A DNA stretch of 64,000 nt, from positions 506,104 through 570,103 of the forward strand of contig RHPI01001965.1 in NCBI GenBank assembly GCA_009103225.1, written 5' to 3'. This DNA is from Chlorokybus atmophyticus. Lineage: Eukaryota; Streptophyta; Chlorokybophyceae; Chlorokybales; Chlorokybaceae. Each line of letters begins with the position of its first letter. Within the stretch, counting starts at the first letter, position 1. A program made the position numbers and the translations under genes. Under the pieces are notes generated by a model, which was not told the origin of the DNA, searched no databases, and saw only the letters and a program-made list of their open reading frames with translations. Of the stretch, positions 33,515-44,621 are shown piece by piece.

Positions 33515-36348
33515 ATGGTGCTCTATAATTTCAAGAAGATTACAGTAGTACCTTCGGCGAAGGACTTGGTGGATATTGTGCTTTCTAAGACGCAAAGAAC
33601 AACACCCACAGTCATACACAAGTCCTATGCCATCACACGAATCCGCGCCTTCTACATGCGCAAGGTCAGTATTATGCCAGCCCAAATTAAGCCAGAATGA
33701 ACGCTGCGGGTGGTGTAGACGTTTCCACACGCCTTCGTTCTTGGCACAAGTTGCTGCTTCGAGATTGTTTTGGGAATTTCTTGCACTCTAAAGACATTAC
33801 CCAGCAATTAAGCAACCAGCTTGACTGTTGTTATCACTGTGCCAAGCTAGCTGGGTTTTGTGGAAAACGGGGTTTAGGCATGAAGTTGCCGAGTAGTCCA
33901 CAAGAGCGTTCCAGCGGGTTGTGTACGTGGACTTGCCGACGACGGTATTCAGTTTGAGCAAATTGCCTGCTGGACTCTGCATAGCGCCATGCACACCTGA
34001 AAATTCAGTCTCGCTCCTTTACAGAAAGTGCTGTGCTACCGTACACTGGTAGTCGTTGTTAGGTGCATAGTGCCTTTCACGCACCTGCTATGCGCTTGCA
34101 AGCATGTCACTTAGCAGGCATGCTTGTGGCAGTGCATGCCAGGCGTCATGACATCCCGCTTAAACTTGTACAGGCAGTACATGGCTCAGGCAGTATTCTG
34201 TCTGTTCGATGACAAGGTCCAGCATTCTGTTGTGTTCATACGGTTGCAGTAGTTGCCAAGCGGTTGCCATCTCAGGAAGCAGATACTAGCATTACAGCAC
34301 TTTACGTACCACAATGCTGGTGCTGATGTTCGCTGTGTTTCACCGTTGCAGGTGAAGTTTACGTCATCGACATATCATGACAGGATCACCACAATCCTTG
34401 AGGACTTCCCGCGTGTGGATGATATACATCCATTCTATGCCGACCTGCTGAATGTCCTGTATGATAAAGACCACTACAAATTGGCGCTGGGTCAGCTGCA
34501 TGCGGCGCGCAACCTCATTGACAAGATGGCAAAGGATTACGTGCGCTTGCTTAAGTTTGGAGACTCGCTGTACCGCTGCAAGCAGCTCAAGCGCGCAGCT
34601 ATGGGCCGCATGTGCACACTGATGAAGAAGTTGACTGCGAGCCTGGCGTACCTTGAGCAGGTAGCTACGTATCGCTTGCTTGTCATGCATGTTGTAGCTT
34701 CAGTTGCTGGCCTGTTGAGTTGTGTCTCGTCTGCTACAAGCATTGTGTCCCTTGACCTCTTACGTTGCTGCAGGTTCGCCAACACATGTCCAGGTTGCCG
34801 TCCATCGACCCCAACACAAGGACCATCCTGATCTGCGGGTACCCGAACGTAGGCAAGAGCAGCTTCATGAACAAAGTGACTCGCGCGGATGTTGATGTAC
34901 AGCCCTACGCGTTCACCACAAAGTCGCTATTTGTGGGACACACGGACTACAAATACCTGCGGTGGCAAGTTATTGACACTCCCGGCATACTCGACCATCC
35001 CCTGGAGCAAAGGAACACAATTGAGATGCAGAGCATAACCGCCCTGGCTCACTTGCGCGCAACTGTCCTCTACTTTGTGGACATTTCAGAGCGCTGCGGG
35101 TACACTCTGGCTCAACAGGCGGCACTCTTCCACAGCATCAAGCCTCTGTTTGCCAACAAGCCGCTCATGATTGTGTGCAACAAGGTGGACGCGCGGCCCC
35201 TGGAGAGCCTCACGGAAGATGAGCGCAACCTTCTTGAGGACATGCGCAAGGAGGCTGCGGGTGGTGAGGCCCTCATGGCTGATGGAGGCGAGCAGGATGA
35301 TGCGCTTCTCACCATGAGCACGCTCACCGAGGTCGGTATCAGTCAGGTGAAGGCCGCGGCCTGTGAGAAGCTGCTCGCTTTGCGTGTTGAGATGAAGATG
35401 AGAGGCAAGAAGGTGCACGATGTGCTCAATAGAATACATGTTGCAACGCCCGTGGCTCGCGATGCATCGGCCAGGCCCCCTGTCATTCCATCCGCTGTGT
35501 TGGCCGCACGCGAACAGGGCAAGGCGGTCGGACAATCGTCCATGCCCAGGACGCTCGAGAAGGATCTGGAAAATGATCAGGGCGGTGCGGGTGTTTATGT
35601 TGCCAACTGGCGCAAGAACTACATCCTCGAGGATGATAGCTGGAAGGAGGATATTATGCCGGAGGTCATCGACGGCCACAACATTGCCGACTTCATCGAT
35701 GCGGACATCTTGCAGCGGCTGGAGGAGCTGGAGCGAGAAGAGGAGAGGCTTGAGGAGGAAGCCGAGTTTGAGGAGAACATGAGTGAGGGCGAGGAGCTCA
35801 CTGCAGAGGAGGCGGCCACGTTGAGTGCCATTAGGAAAAAAAAGAAGAAGATGCTGCAGGAGCATCGCAGGAAGAAGGCGGTCGCCAGCAACAACTCCGT
35901 CGTGCCTCGTAAATACGATCACGCCCGCAACTCCACCACGGACAACATGCGGGCGCATCTGGCGGATCTCGGCATGGACCCCACCAAGGCGGTGGAGCGC
36001 GCGCGGAGCAGAAGCAAGTCGCAAGTGCGTGTTGGACGCAAGCGCGGCCGTGAAGAGGCTGGCATGGACATTGATGAAGCCGGGGCAGAGGGAGAAGGCC
36101 AGGTCATGAACAGGGCTGCGCGGAGGAGGGCGCTGTCAAAGTCTCGCGGCAGGCAGATCATATCTGTGCCTGGAGATGGGTTCAAGGATATCGTGCAGAA
36201 AACCAAGGCCCAGAAGCTGGCAGACATGGCCCAGCGGGTGCGGAACAAGGATGCACGCAAGGGTGAAGGTGATCGGCACATTCCGGATCTTAAACCCAAG
36301 CATTTACTGGTTGGCAAGCGGAAGAAGGGCACGGCCAATCATAGATAG
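33515..36348 (+). CDS. NOG1: Nucleolar GTP-binding protein NOG1 (3 exons)
   Basis: A nucleolar GTPase required for maturation of the 60S ribosomal subunit. Exons 33515-33664, 34352-34660 and 34774-36348 are all in phase 0 and give 677 residues, normal for the family. The N-terminus [20 protein letters not shown] is diagnostic. An N-terminal helical domain is followed by the G domain: P-loop [13 protein letters not shown]2 region [10 protein letters not shown]3 DTPGI and G4 NKVD. The C-terminal part has the family segment [20 protein letters not shown], an acidic/coiled stretch and a Lys/Arg-rich nucleolar tail. Unlike other genes in the window, most of the protein is in one long exon. Confidence 0.97.
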
Positions 36349-36820
36349 TTGCTCGTGTAGATATGGTAGAGGACTGCTGGTTGTGTGCGTTGCTTGTGTG
36401 TGTTTGCTGAGGACTAGGGGTTATATATGTGGTGTGACTTGCTTAAATACTGGTGTATGTATGCCAGTGTGCACTGCAGTTATTGGAGGGGTGGTCGCAA
36501 TTGGTTGATCGCTTGGGCTCAAATTCCTTCTGTCCAGACATTGGCAGCGCGTTGGCAAAGTTTTGCAAAACCTCACACAAAGAGTCCGATTTATTTGGTT
36601 GTTGTGACCAACAAACGCTAAGCACTGTTGCCTTACAACACTGCTTAATGCTCGCCACTTGCAGCAAAGACCCACTGAACAAAAGATTGAGTGCTGATAA
36701 GACCGCACGCATGTGCATCACTGGCCAATGTCCACAAACGCATGGATTGCATGCAGTGAGAGCTGTGTTGTGACAGCTGCTCACGTTGACACGCATGCAT
36801 ACAACCGACACGGGCAGCAG
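36349..36820. other. Convergent intergenic region (NOG1 / NELF-A-like)
   Basis: About 470 bp between two stop codons, expected to hold both 3' UTRs and polyadenylation sites. No gene seen. Confidence 0.6.
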
Positions 36821-38286
36821 TCACGTAGTTCCTCCTGAGTTCACAAGTGCTTCTGATACTGCAGCAGTGAGAAAGCTTAAACCGCGATGTTGGGGAGTTT
36901 TGGAGTCATCTGCGGCGGGTGGGTAGTTGAGGTCTGGCAGCAATGCACCACGTTGCTGATCCTCAGAAGGGTGGTCCTCCATGGCGCCTTCTTCTGCAAT
37001 CTCACCCTCTTCTACCTCTTCATCTCGCAACACCCGAGAAGAAGCTTGTGCTTGCTCCGCAGGCAGCAGTCGTTGCGCAACTGGTCTGACTGGCTGTGCC
37101 TGAAGCCCTGCTACTGCTGGCTGTGCTAAGAATTGCGCAGGATGCATGTGCATGGACTGCTGCATCCTGATGAAGGCCTCATCATCCAAGGAGGTCGCTG
37201 GAGACATCGTCGGCGGGGTGGGTGCAAATGGTGTGCCCGTGTCGGAAGCAGGTGTGCCCGGTAAGCTCTCTTCTCTGCCAAGACGGCGCTTCTTGGCCTG
37301 CTCGGCCTTCTGCTTTTCCACGGCTTCAGCTGCTGCTTCAGCTGCCTTCCGCGCTTTCTGCAAGGAGATGGCTGCGTCCACGTCGAGCGGCTTCATTCGC
37401 GACGGCCGATTCGTGCCCCCTCGCCCTGCGTATGACTCCGAGCGATGAGTCCGTGACAACAAGCTCGATCTGGAGTTGAAGCTTGGGGATTCAAAGCCTG
37501 AGGAGCCGCCCTGCTGCCGCTGCGCGAAGGTTGGGGACTTAAAAACAGGGCCGGAAGTCGTGCGGCCGAATAGAGGGGTTTTGCGCTCGTCTGCTGAAGC
37601 CGACGACGCGGCTTCTGAAGACCTCGCACGCTCCCTCAGCTGGAAATGCTCGCTGATATTACACGCGGGTGCCGGACCCACCAGGTTGTTGCTGAGAAAG
37701 GGGTCCTCTAGCGGATGGAATTGTAGCCCGCTACCCTCTTGCAATCGCTCCCTGAACTCCTCAATCGTGTCCCTGACCACTGAGAACTCCCTCATAACAG
37801 CGTCCATGTCCAGCACCTGCGCGAGCCAACATGTGCCATCATAGATGCACCTCTTGACTGGAACAAGCAATGTGCTTGGCTTACCCCGGAGAACTTGCCA
37901 ATGGCAGCGCCTATGGTGCGCACCCAGTCATCATCGTCCGCTAGAGCAGCATCCGCCAGGCGCTGAAGTTCCTCCTTCGTCTCCAGCATAACACCCTAGC
38001 ATGCAGGGCCTAGTTCAGCACGCTACACCGTACGTGTCACAATCAACCCTCGTAGCCGACACAGTATACTTCGATGAGGTACCTTACGTAGAGAGAGGGC
38101 AGCCAGCAGCAGGTTCCGCCTGACGGCAGGGTCGAGGCGAGAGAACCGCTCGAGCAGCGCGACCAACGCCTCGCGCGTAAGCACAGGTGCGAATGCTGCG
38201 CCACTCCATGGCTCTGCAAGTGCCGCAGACGCCCACTTCTCAACATCCACCAAGGATGTTGGCAGCGGAGGTACCCTTGACCCCAT
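36821..38286 (-). CDS. NELF-A-like protein with HDAg-type N-terminal domain (3 exons)
   Basis: NELF-A is the RNA polymerase II-binding subunit of the negative elongation factor that holds promoter-proximal paused polymerase. Exons 38286-38083, 37995-37885 and 37816-36821 join in phase 0 to about 435 residues. Residues 1-105 match the NELF-A helical domain in layout: LTREALVALLERFSRLDP, VRRNLLLAALSLRK and DDDWVRTIGAAIGKF. The next segment (FLSNNLVGPAP then EHFQLRERARS) parallels the animal LVGP and KHFQLKRK stretch, which is the strongest evidence. The remainder is disordered: Ser/Pro-rich FKSP repeats, an Ala/Glu/Lys coil, an acidic EEVEEGEIAEEG patch and PDLNYPPAA near the C-terminus. I see no typical NELF-C/D-contact tail. 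I made this match from memory of the family, so homology is probable, not proven. Confidence 0.68.
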
Positions 38287-39914
38287 GGCTGCTACCTATG
38301 ACACTCGCACGCTGCTAGTTGCATGCACCCTGCACAGCATTGCACGCGCTCTCAGCATTGTTGACATGCGCTCGACACATAAGCGCTCACTGCGTGCAGC
38401 GTAAGGGACCAGCTTCACACACACACACACACACACGGAAAAAATCAAAAGGAAAACATGCAAAAAACGCGTCCACAACAAGTTGCTGCTAACTTATGGG
38501 GCTCTCGGAAAATGGAGTAACCTTGACATGACATTTCTTAGGAGGTGAAATACCCACACATGCTAACAGGTGTTGCAGCCTATCGTGACGTTCAATGCAA
38601 ACTGCGTAAAGAATATTTCAAGTTTGTGACAGCTGCACAGCCAGAACACACAACCGCAAGGCCACTGAGCCTCTGCTCTTTACGTTGATCTTGCGGCCCT
38701 CAAAGCTGCAGCTAAACACAAACAGACATTTGGCATAGCCAACCAAGAGCATGGAGATTGCCCTGCCGCGGCACGCACGACGGCAATGCTCGCCTTGTGC
38801 AATCAAGTCAAATAGAAATTGTAACACCGACCCGTTGATCTCCCAGGCCAAGCGTCTGCAACGAGCAAGCTACGTGCGTTGTGCAACTGTGGTAAAAGGG
38901 GAGCCAAGCACAACATGCTTACCACTTCAGAGTCCGGAAGCCGTCCTCGCTTTGCTCCGCACAGTTAATTGAGAATGGCGACTGCAGGAACGGCCACTTG
39001 CTGGAATGATATTGCCTTGTGCCTCAATTGAGACAACACAAACCTCCCACCCAGTGCCTCCGCACTCCACAGCGCCTTTCTGCACAACGCCGCCTCCGTC
39101 GCCGCCCCCGTGTCCGGCTCACAGCTAAGATTAGGGTTTGCTGAATCCGGCGCACCGCATACTCCATGCATTGCTCCAAGCCGATGCGGTAAGCCCGCCG
39201 ACTCAGCATCATACCTGCGAGATCTCTGACATTTGCGCCCCAAAAGATTGTGAAATGTTCGTACGGGCGCGTACGGCAGCTTGCGTCACATGACTGTGAT
39301 CAGTGGAGCTTGCAGCTTACGCTTGTGGCAAAAACTGAGCACAACCGAACTGACATCCCTCCTGGCCCGTTGCGCCAATCAGCTGCGCGCCTGGACCTCA
39401 GTATGCCGCTGCCTGTGGTTGATTCCGAGAGAGAGAGAGAGAGAGGATAGACATCAGAGACGCAAGTGATATCAGTCTTGGCCAAGGAAAACCCGTCGCG
39501 GTTATGGCTAAAGTCATATTTGTAGTTAGGCCTATTGGGTCAAACCACATGCAGCGAACGTACACGGGACATGCAGTATCATGGTATGAACAAGGTATTG
39601 ATATCCATATGGCGAAAAGTACACTGGCTTGCCGCCACGTGTCCGCCGCGGTCCGCCGACCAGGCCGCAAGCAGGCAGCGCCTGAAGCGGCGGAGCGCGG
39701 AGCAGGTCGCCGGCGCGGTGCTGCGCCTGTGACCTTGGTGTTGATGGCCGTGGCGGTGACCTTGAGGTTGCTGGTGTCATAGTCGCCTGTGTGTGAGCTG
39801 CTAGTGTTCACTTGTGGTCTAGTGATACCAATACGGGCGGCAGTTCTACCAGGCCAGGCTAGCGGGCGGTGGGAGAACAGGCGGTGTAGTTGGGATCTGA
39901 GGATAGTGGTGAGC
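38287..39914. other. Region between NELF-A-like and DUF1995 genes; possible minus-strand exons, no identified gene
   Basis: Contains a (CA)n run at about 38416-38436, a (GA)n run at about 39427-39445 and a telobox-like TTAGGGTTT at 39131-39139. Minus-strand open segments with good splice signals are annotated separately. A GC-rich patch (39640-39740) has no identifiable product. Confidence 0.45.
38694..38855 (-). CDS. Candidate internal exon of an unidentified gene
   Basis: Flanked by a good acceptor (cgttgcag) and a GTAAAG donor. It encodes LAWEINGSVLQFLFDLIAQG and later CSFEGRKIN, a plausible globular sequence. Upstream on the same strand are an ATG-bearing open segment (about 39211-39126, MMLSRRAYRIGLEQ) and another segment at about 39085-38990 that could be earlier exons. 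The frames cannot be joined unambiguously by eye. Family not recognised. Confidence 0.3.
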
Positions 39915-41712
39915 ATGGCGACGACCATGGCCTCGACGTCAACGTCCTCCGCTGCGGTCTCCATGACCGAGGCGTCCATGTACGGTCAGAGCAGCCGGGC
40001 AGGCCACAGAAGGCAGCGGACCAGGCCACCATGCGGCAGGAAGCTTGTGGACAGGTGTACAGAGCAGAGTCGCAGCTCGGTCCGTGTGGTTACGGCGAAG
40101 GCCACGGACCAGGCCGGCTGGCAACAGCAGGAGGGAGCACCCGCCCTCCCGCTGGACACCCCCTCCACCGCCGACCATGCCCGCAGCAACAACGGCGCTT
40201 TGGAGGCCCTCATAGCCGCTCCCCCAACTGCACCCAGAGGCGATAAGCCGCCTCCCATACTGCCTCACTCGGTACAGCCTTTGTGGTGTGCATCATGCTA
40301 TGGCGCTAGAGCATACACACAGAGTTACAGAGTGTCCACACCAGCTTACTGCTGGTCGCAATCACTCGTAGCATGGTCGGAGTGTGCCAGACTAGGTAGG
40401 CTGTAAACTTTGTTGATTCGGCTCCGTTGACTACATGAGTCTGTGCCAATGTCATGTCTCAAAGTCGCTGCTCGCTCCATTGCAGGTAGAAGACTACATG
40501 CTAGAGGCGTGTGAAGCTGCTCTGCGGCTGGGTTCATTTCGAAAGTTGGTGAGCTTTCACGTGACAAAAGCAAATGCCAGCCCTGTACTGCCATCCTTGA
40601 ATGTGCAGTTGCGTGTAGTGCATAGCATGTACATGTGCTCAAAGCTGATTGCTGCGTGCAACAGGTGCGAGTGGATGTTCCTTTTCCAGTTGTTACAGGC
40701 GCGTCTCCCTCTGCAGTGAAGCGAGCGGTGCGCAATCTGGCAGACCTGTTTGTGGCGGCACTTCGCGCTCGGTATACAGACCCCACCCACTTCTATGTGT
40801 CGATGCCGGAGACTGGCTCACGAGCAGATGGAGCACTGTTTAGTTGGCAAAGGTAGGACTGGGATGCTGCTAGCAAGCAATGCTCCATCTGTTGTTGCAG
40901 CATTTCATCAGAAGCATGGAGTCGTGTGGCCATCTGTGGTCAACAATGTTGCCAGTCGCAACTAGTATTTGACAGTCACCACTTGCGCAAATTGCAGAGA
41001 AATTGAGGAGGTGCGAAGCATGCGGCCGCGTGTGGTGGTGGTCGTGTGCCCGTTGGCTGACGAGGCTACCTTTGTCCAAAATTTGGCAAAGGCAGCAGGG
41101 CCCAGCACGCCATTCATTGTGTTCAATCCACTGTGGTCGCAGTCTGAGTTCGGCGCTGGTAAGGAGCAGGAGAGTCAGTTCGCTGCTCAGTTTGAGAAGG
41201 AAGCTGCCGTGGCGTACTGGATGGAAGAAGTGCTTGTGCCTCGCACTCGCTGGTGCTGCATGCTTGGAACTGGCGTTCAGGCTGCTGTGGTGAAAGGTGA
41301 ACACTCAATATCGCTTAACATGTCCAGCTAGCTTTAACCATCCTCTTTGTGAACACAATGCAACATTCCGCTTTGCAACTGCCAGTAACTTTTATTTATT
41401 GTACAGGCCTCTTCCATGATACATGCTCTACCATTGGTTGTATCTAACTTGATTTTGTGGTTCGCAGCTTATGGCACTGCTGGATGGAATGTGTTCATGT
41501 TGGGTGCGCATGGATGTGAGGGGTACTCGTGGGTCCGTCGCGCCTCCAAACGCCCTACAGTCGAGCAATTGCAGGAGATGGCCAATGCATGCTTGCCTCC
41601 GCCCAGGGCTTCCCTCGCACAGCTGGGTCAGTCCATCTTGAAACCAAGCGCTCCATCGTGCCCGTTGGGCTGGAGGTATGACGAAGCGACCAACAGCTGT
41701 GTACCAATGTGA
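39915..41712 (+). CDS. DUF1995-domain protein, probably plastid-targeted (5 exons)
   Basis: DUF1995 proteins of plants and algae are largely chloroplast proteins; LPA3, a photosystem II assembly factor, belongs to the group. Exons 39915-40271, 40486-40548, 40665-40852, 40998-41296 and 41468-41712 join in phase to about 383 residues. Exon 1 is a long Ser/Thr/Arg/Ala-rich leader starting MATTMASTSTSSAAVSM, typical of a transit peptide. The domain runs from VEDYMLEACEAALRLG and VDVPFPVV through RPRVVVVVCPLADEATF and FNPLW to a C-terminal strand ending WVRRASKRPTVEQLQEM. The extreme C-terminus (CPLGWRYDEATNSC) is a separate small Cys pair. Exact role unknown. Confidence 0.78.
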
Positions 41713-42846
41713 TGGGGGACCATCTCATACAGCATCAAATCTTTCTTAGTGATACTGAAGGCTTCCTGCACACATGCTGATGATTGAGGCTCCTCGCGGC
41801 ACGCCTAACCCGTTCATATATGCCTATGAAGTACATAGTAGCACAGCTGGGTTCACAAGCACAGCTGCGATGTGGCTTTGGAGAGCCGCATTCACTCGGG
41901 ATGACACGTGGGCGATGACTATATTATGCGGTGGTTACGTCGGAGGTTAAAATATCAGCTCAGGAGCCTGATAAGTTTGTATAGTTACAGCCGCATCTTG
42001 GCTGCCTACAGAGATATGCCTGTTAGGAATTAGCTGGTAGATACGGTGTTGTGCAGAGCTATCTGCACAGCAATCGTGAGTAGTTAGCTGCAGTTGCTGC
42101 AGCTGAGGGCCCGCTCTAGTCCTGTTGCCAATAGATTGGGCATTTTGGATTATGTATTGAACAAACTCCCGCATACACCTTATGAAGTGGACTGCAAGCC
42201 TATACTGTGTTGGCCTGCGTGGTGTCTGAGTTGGCTTTGATCATTGCACGCGCCTTGTTGGTACTGACTCAGTTACTTAAATGGTCTGGGCTTGAATGCT
42301 GTCATTGTTTGGCGCTGACAGCATTAGTACGCTGTAGAAATGTGACATTGTCGCGATGCTGGCCGTGCAGTAGTGCAGCAACAAGCACACTGTCAATTTA
42401 ATTACCATGAACAGTGCAGACTTACAATCCTTGGGAGGAGCATACGCAGGGTAAAATGTTTTGGTGCTTTCGTATGCGTGTCACTATTCTGCCGGATTCT
42501 CCCTTAATGAGGGCATACATCATCTAGTGTTGCTGTCGACTGCACTACAACATCTCTCCATTGGTGCCAGCGATTTCCGTATCAATCGTGAATGCAATCT
42601 GTGCTGGCAAGTAAGACATGTTCACAACACATTGTATGACCTTGTAGAGCTGCAGTGGTGGTGACGCTCAGCTGTCCAACCAAACAGCACTGAGGGTTAG
42701 CCAGAGCCAGCACAAGGAACTGATAGAGCGAAGCTGATGTAGTTGCTTTGTACAGGAGCAGCATGGTTGACAGTTTGTTGTTAATATACATATGTAACAT
42801 GGTGCGGCCTCTATCCATGCTTCAGCCGCAGCGACTAGTGCGGTTG
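41713..42846. other. Intergenic region (convergent DUF1995 / dCMP deaminase)
   Basis: No recognised gene. Short unrelated ORFs on both strands lack splice support. Must contain the 3' ends of both flanking genes. Confidence 0.6.
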
Positions 42847-44584
42847 TCAATAGAAGTCCAGCATGACAAACGGAGCTGCTGGCTTATGCTGCCAAACCTG
42901 CGTGCAACCCAACATTTACACAAGTCAGTCCACATGCTACCACACGACTGCATGTACAATCAAGTTTAAACGGTCACACACAAGGACTTACTTTGATGCC
43001 AGCCATCTTCAGCAGCCGCTTTGAGGCAGCATAGATGGGGTCCGGTCCAGCGCCGCCTTCATCTCCGTTTACGTTAGACTTGTCCTCAAAATAGATGATC
43101 TCGGCAATGCCCGCTTGAATCACGAGCTTCGCACACTCGTTGCAAGGGAACATTGTCACATATAACCTCTGGCCGGCAACTGTCGCCTGGTTCTTGTTCA
43201 GTATTGCATTCACCTGTCACAAAAGAGGTTTGAGCCAATGACAACACAGTGTCATGGGAGCGAAGTGCAATCCTTACGTGTACCTCTGCGTGGCACACGT
43301 AGGGATACTTGGTGTTCAGGATATCGCCGTCGTGAGATACTTTAGCCCAAGGCAGCGCGTCATCGGAGCATCCACGAGGAAAGCCATTGTATCCGATGCC
43401 AAGTATGATGTTTTGATTGTTAACGATGCAAGCTCCAACCTGCACAGTCATATGTGTACTGAAGCAAGAAAACGCGGACACATGTCCACGCACACGCACA
43501 CGCGCAGACGCAAGCATGCATGCACGCAACGCTCCACCTGTTTGTTGGGGTCTTTACTTCTGCGTGCGCTCAGAAAGGCGATGGCCATGAAGTAGTCGTG
43601 CCATGAGAGGTAGTCTGCGCGCTTGCTTGGATTGTACGGGTCCGGCTTCACGCGGTCGGGAGTGCACTCCGCCCCTCGCCTTCCACTGCCAGCTGGACTG
43701 ACTTCCACACTCTCCATGCCACCATCACTCCCATCCTCATCACAGTTCCCGTTAGATACCTCATCCAGCGCTGTGCGAGTGTCTTTGCAGTAGTCTTCTT
43801 GCTCTCCTTCAGGCACGCTCATCCCGCACAATCGCCGGATGGTTGAGGCGGCGCTGCGGCACGAGCACTTGGACTCCTCCTCGCACACCCCACATGCCGG
43901 TGTCAACCTGTCTGACGCCTTGGACTTGGGTGTCACATCTGCGCCATTGGACATGTGAGAATGAAAGCAACAAGATATGTATTGCAGCATCAAACATTGC
44001 TAATGCAGCATCTCTCGTGCAAGTTTGACTGCACGAGACCTACACGTAATGCGCGTGCTGTGGCTGCATGGTTGCAATGTTGTATGTTGCTCTTTACAGG
44101 TTTAACCTGTGTGCGTGTTATACGTGCTGCATGCAATGGTTTTGCAACGAAAGCTGCTGCTGATTGGTTATATGTTGACACTCAAGTACACAACCACAAC
44201 ATATCCCCGTTCAACACAATGTATGACGCCCACGAGCAGCACACACTACACGGAATACGCAAATTGCTTCACAACTCTTAACAGCTGTAAGGCGGTCACA
44301 CTACTTACTCCCACCTGTCAAGTCTATGTGCTCGCAGGCCGCGCTCGCGCGCGGTTTGAGGGTTGTAAGTGTCGGCGTGGGGGAAGCTGTAGGGGTTGTG
44401 GTTGTTGTGGTGATTGTTGGCGGCGTCGGCAGGGTTTTGGTTGGCGCGGCCGCCGCCTGCTGCTGGCTCCGTCGCACGGCGGCGACGGTCGCAAAGGCGG
44501 CCACGGCAGCCACTCCCGCAGCTACGCCAGCGGCTACAGCAGCCACAGCGGCCAGTGATGGCGCAGCCCCGCCGCCCACATCCA

Positions 44585-44615
<31 letters not shown>

Positions 44616-44621
44616 CGCCAT
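42847..44621 (-). CDS. Deoxycytidylate deaminase with long N-terminal extension (5 exons)
   Basis: Converts dCMP to dUMP for thymidylate synthesis. Exons 44621-44309, 43938-43538, 43439-43284, 43213-42992 and 42897-42847 join in phase to about 380 residues. The catalytic core starts [19 protein letters not shown] and continues [25 protein letters not shown], zinc ligands CHAE and [18 protein letters not shown] and the C-terminal [16 protein letters not shown]. The CHAE-VNAILNK motif requires donor GAG-GTACAC at 43284; a second donor six bases on would insert two residues. Exon 1 adds a poly-Gly run, an Ala/Val-rich hydrophobic segment and a Thr/Pro-rich stretch, consistent with organelle or membrane targeting. 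A shorter form could start at an ATG at 43954. The core is firm; the extension rests on splice phase. Confidence 0.9.

Noticed and set aside
35086..36024. 312-codon minus-strand ORF
   Set aside because: It is the antisense shadow of the long NOG1 exon. NOG1 motifs on the plus strand are unambiguous.
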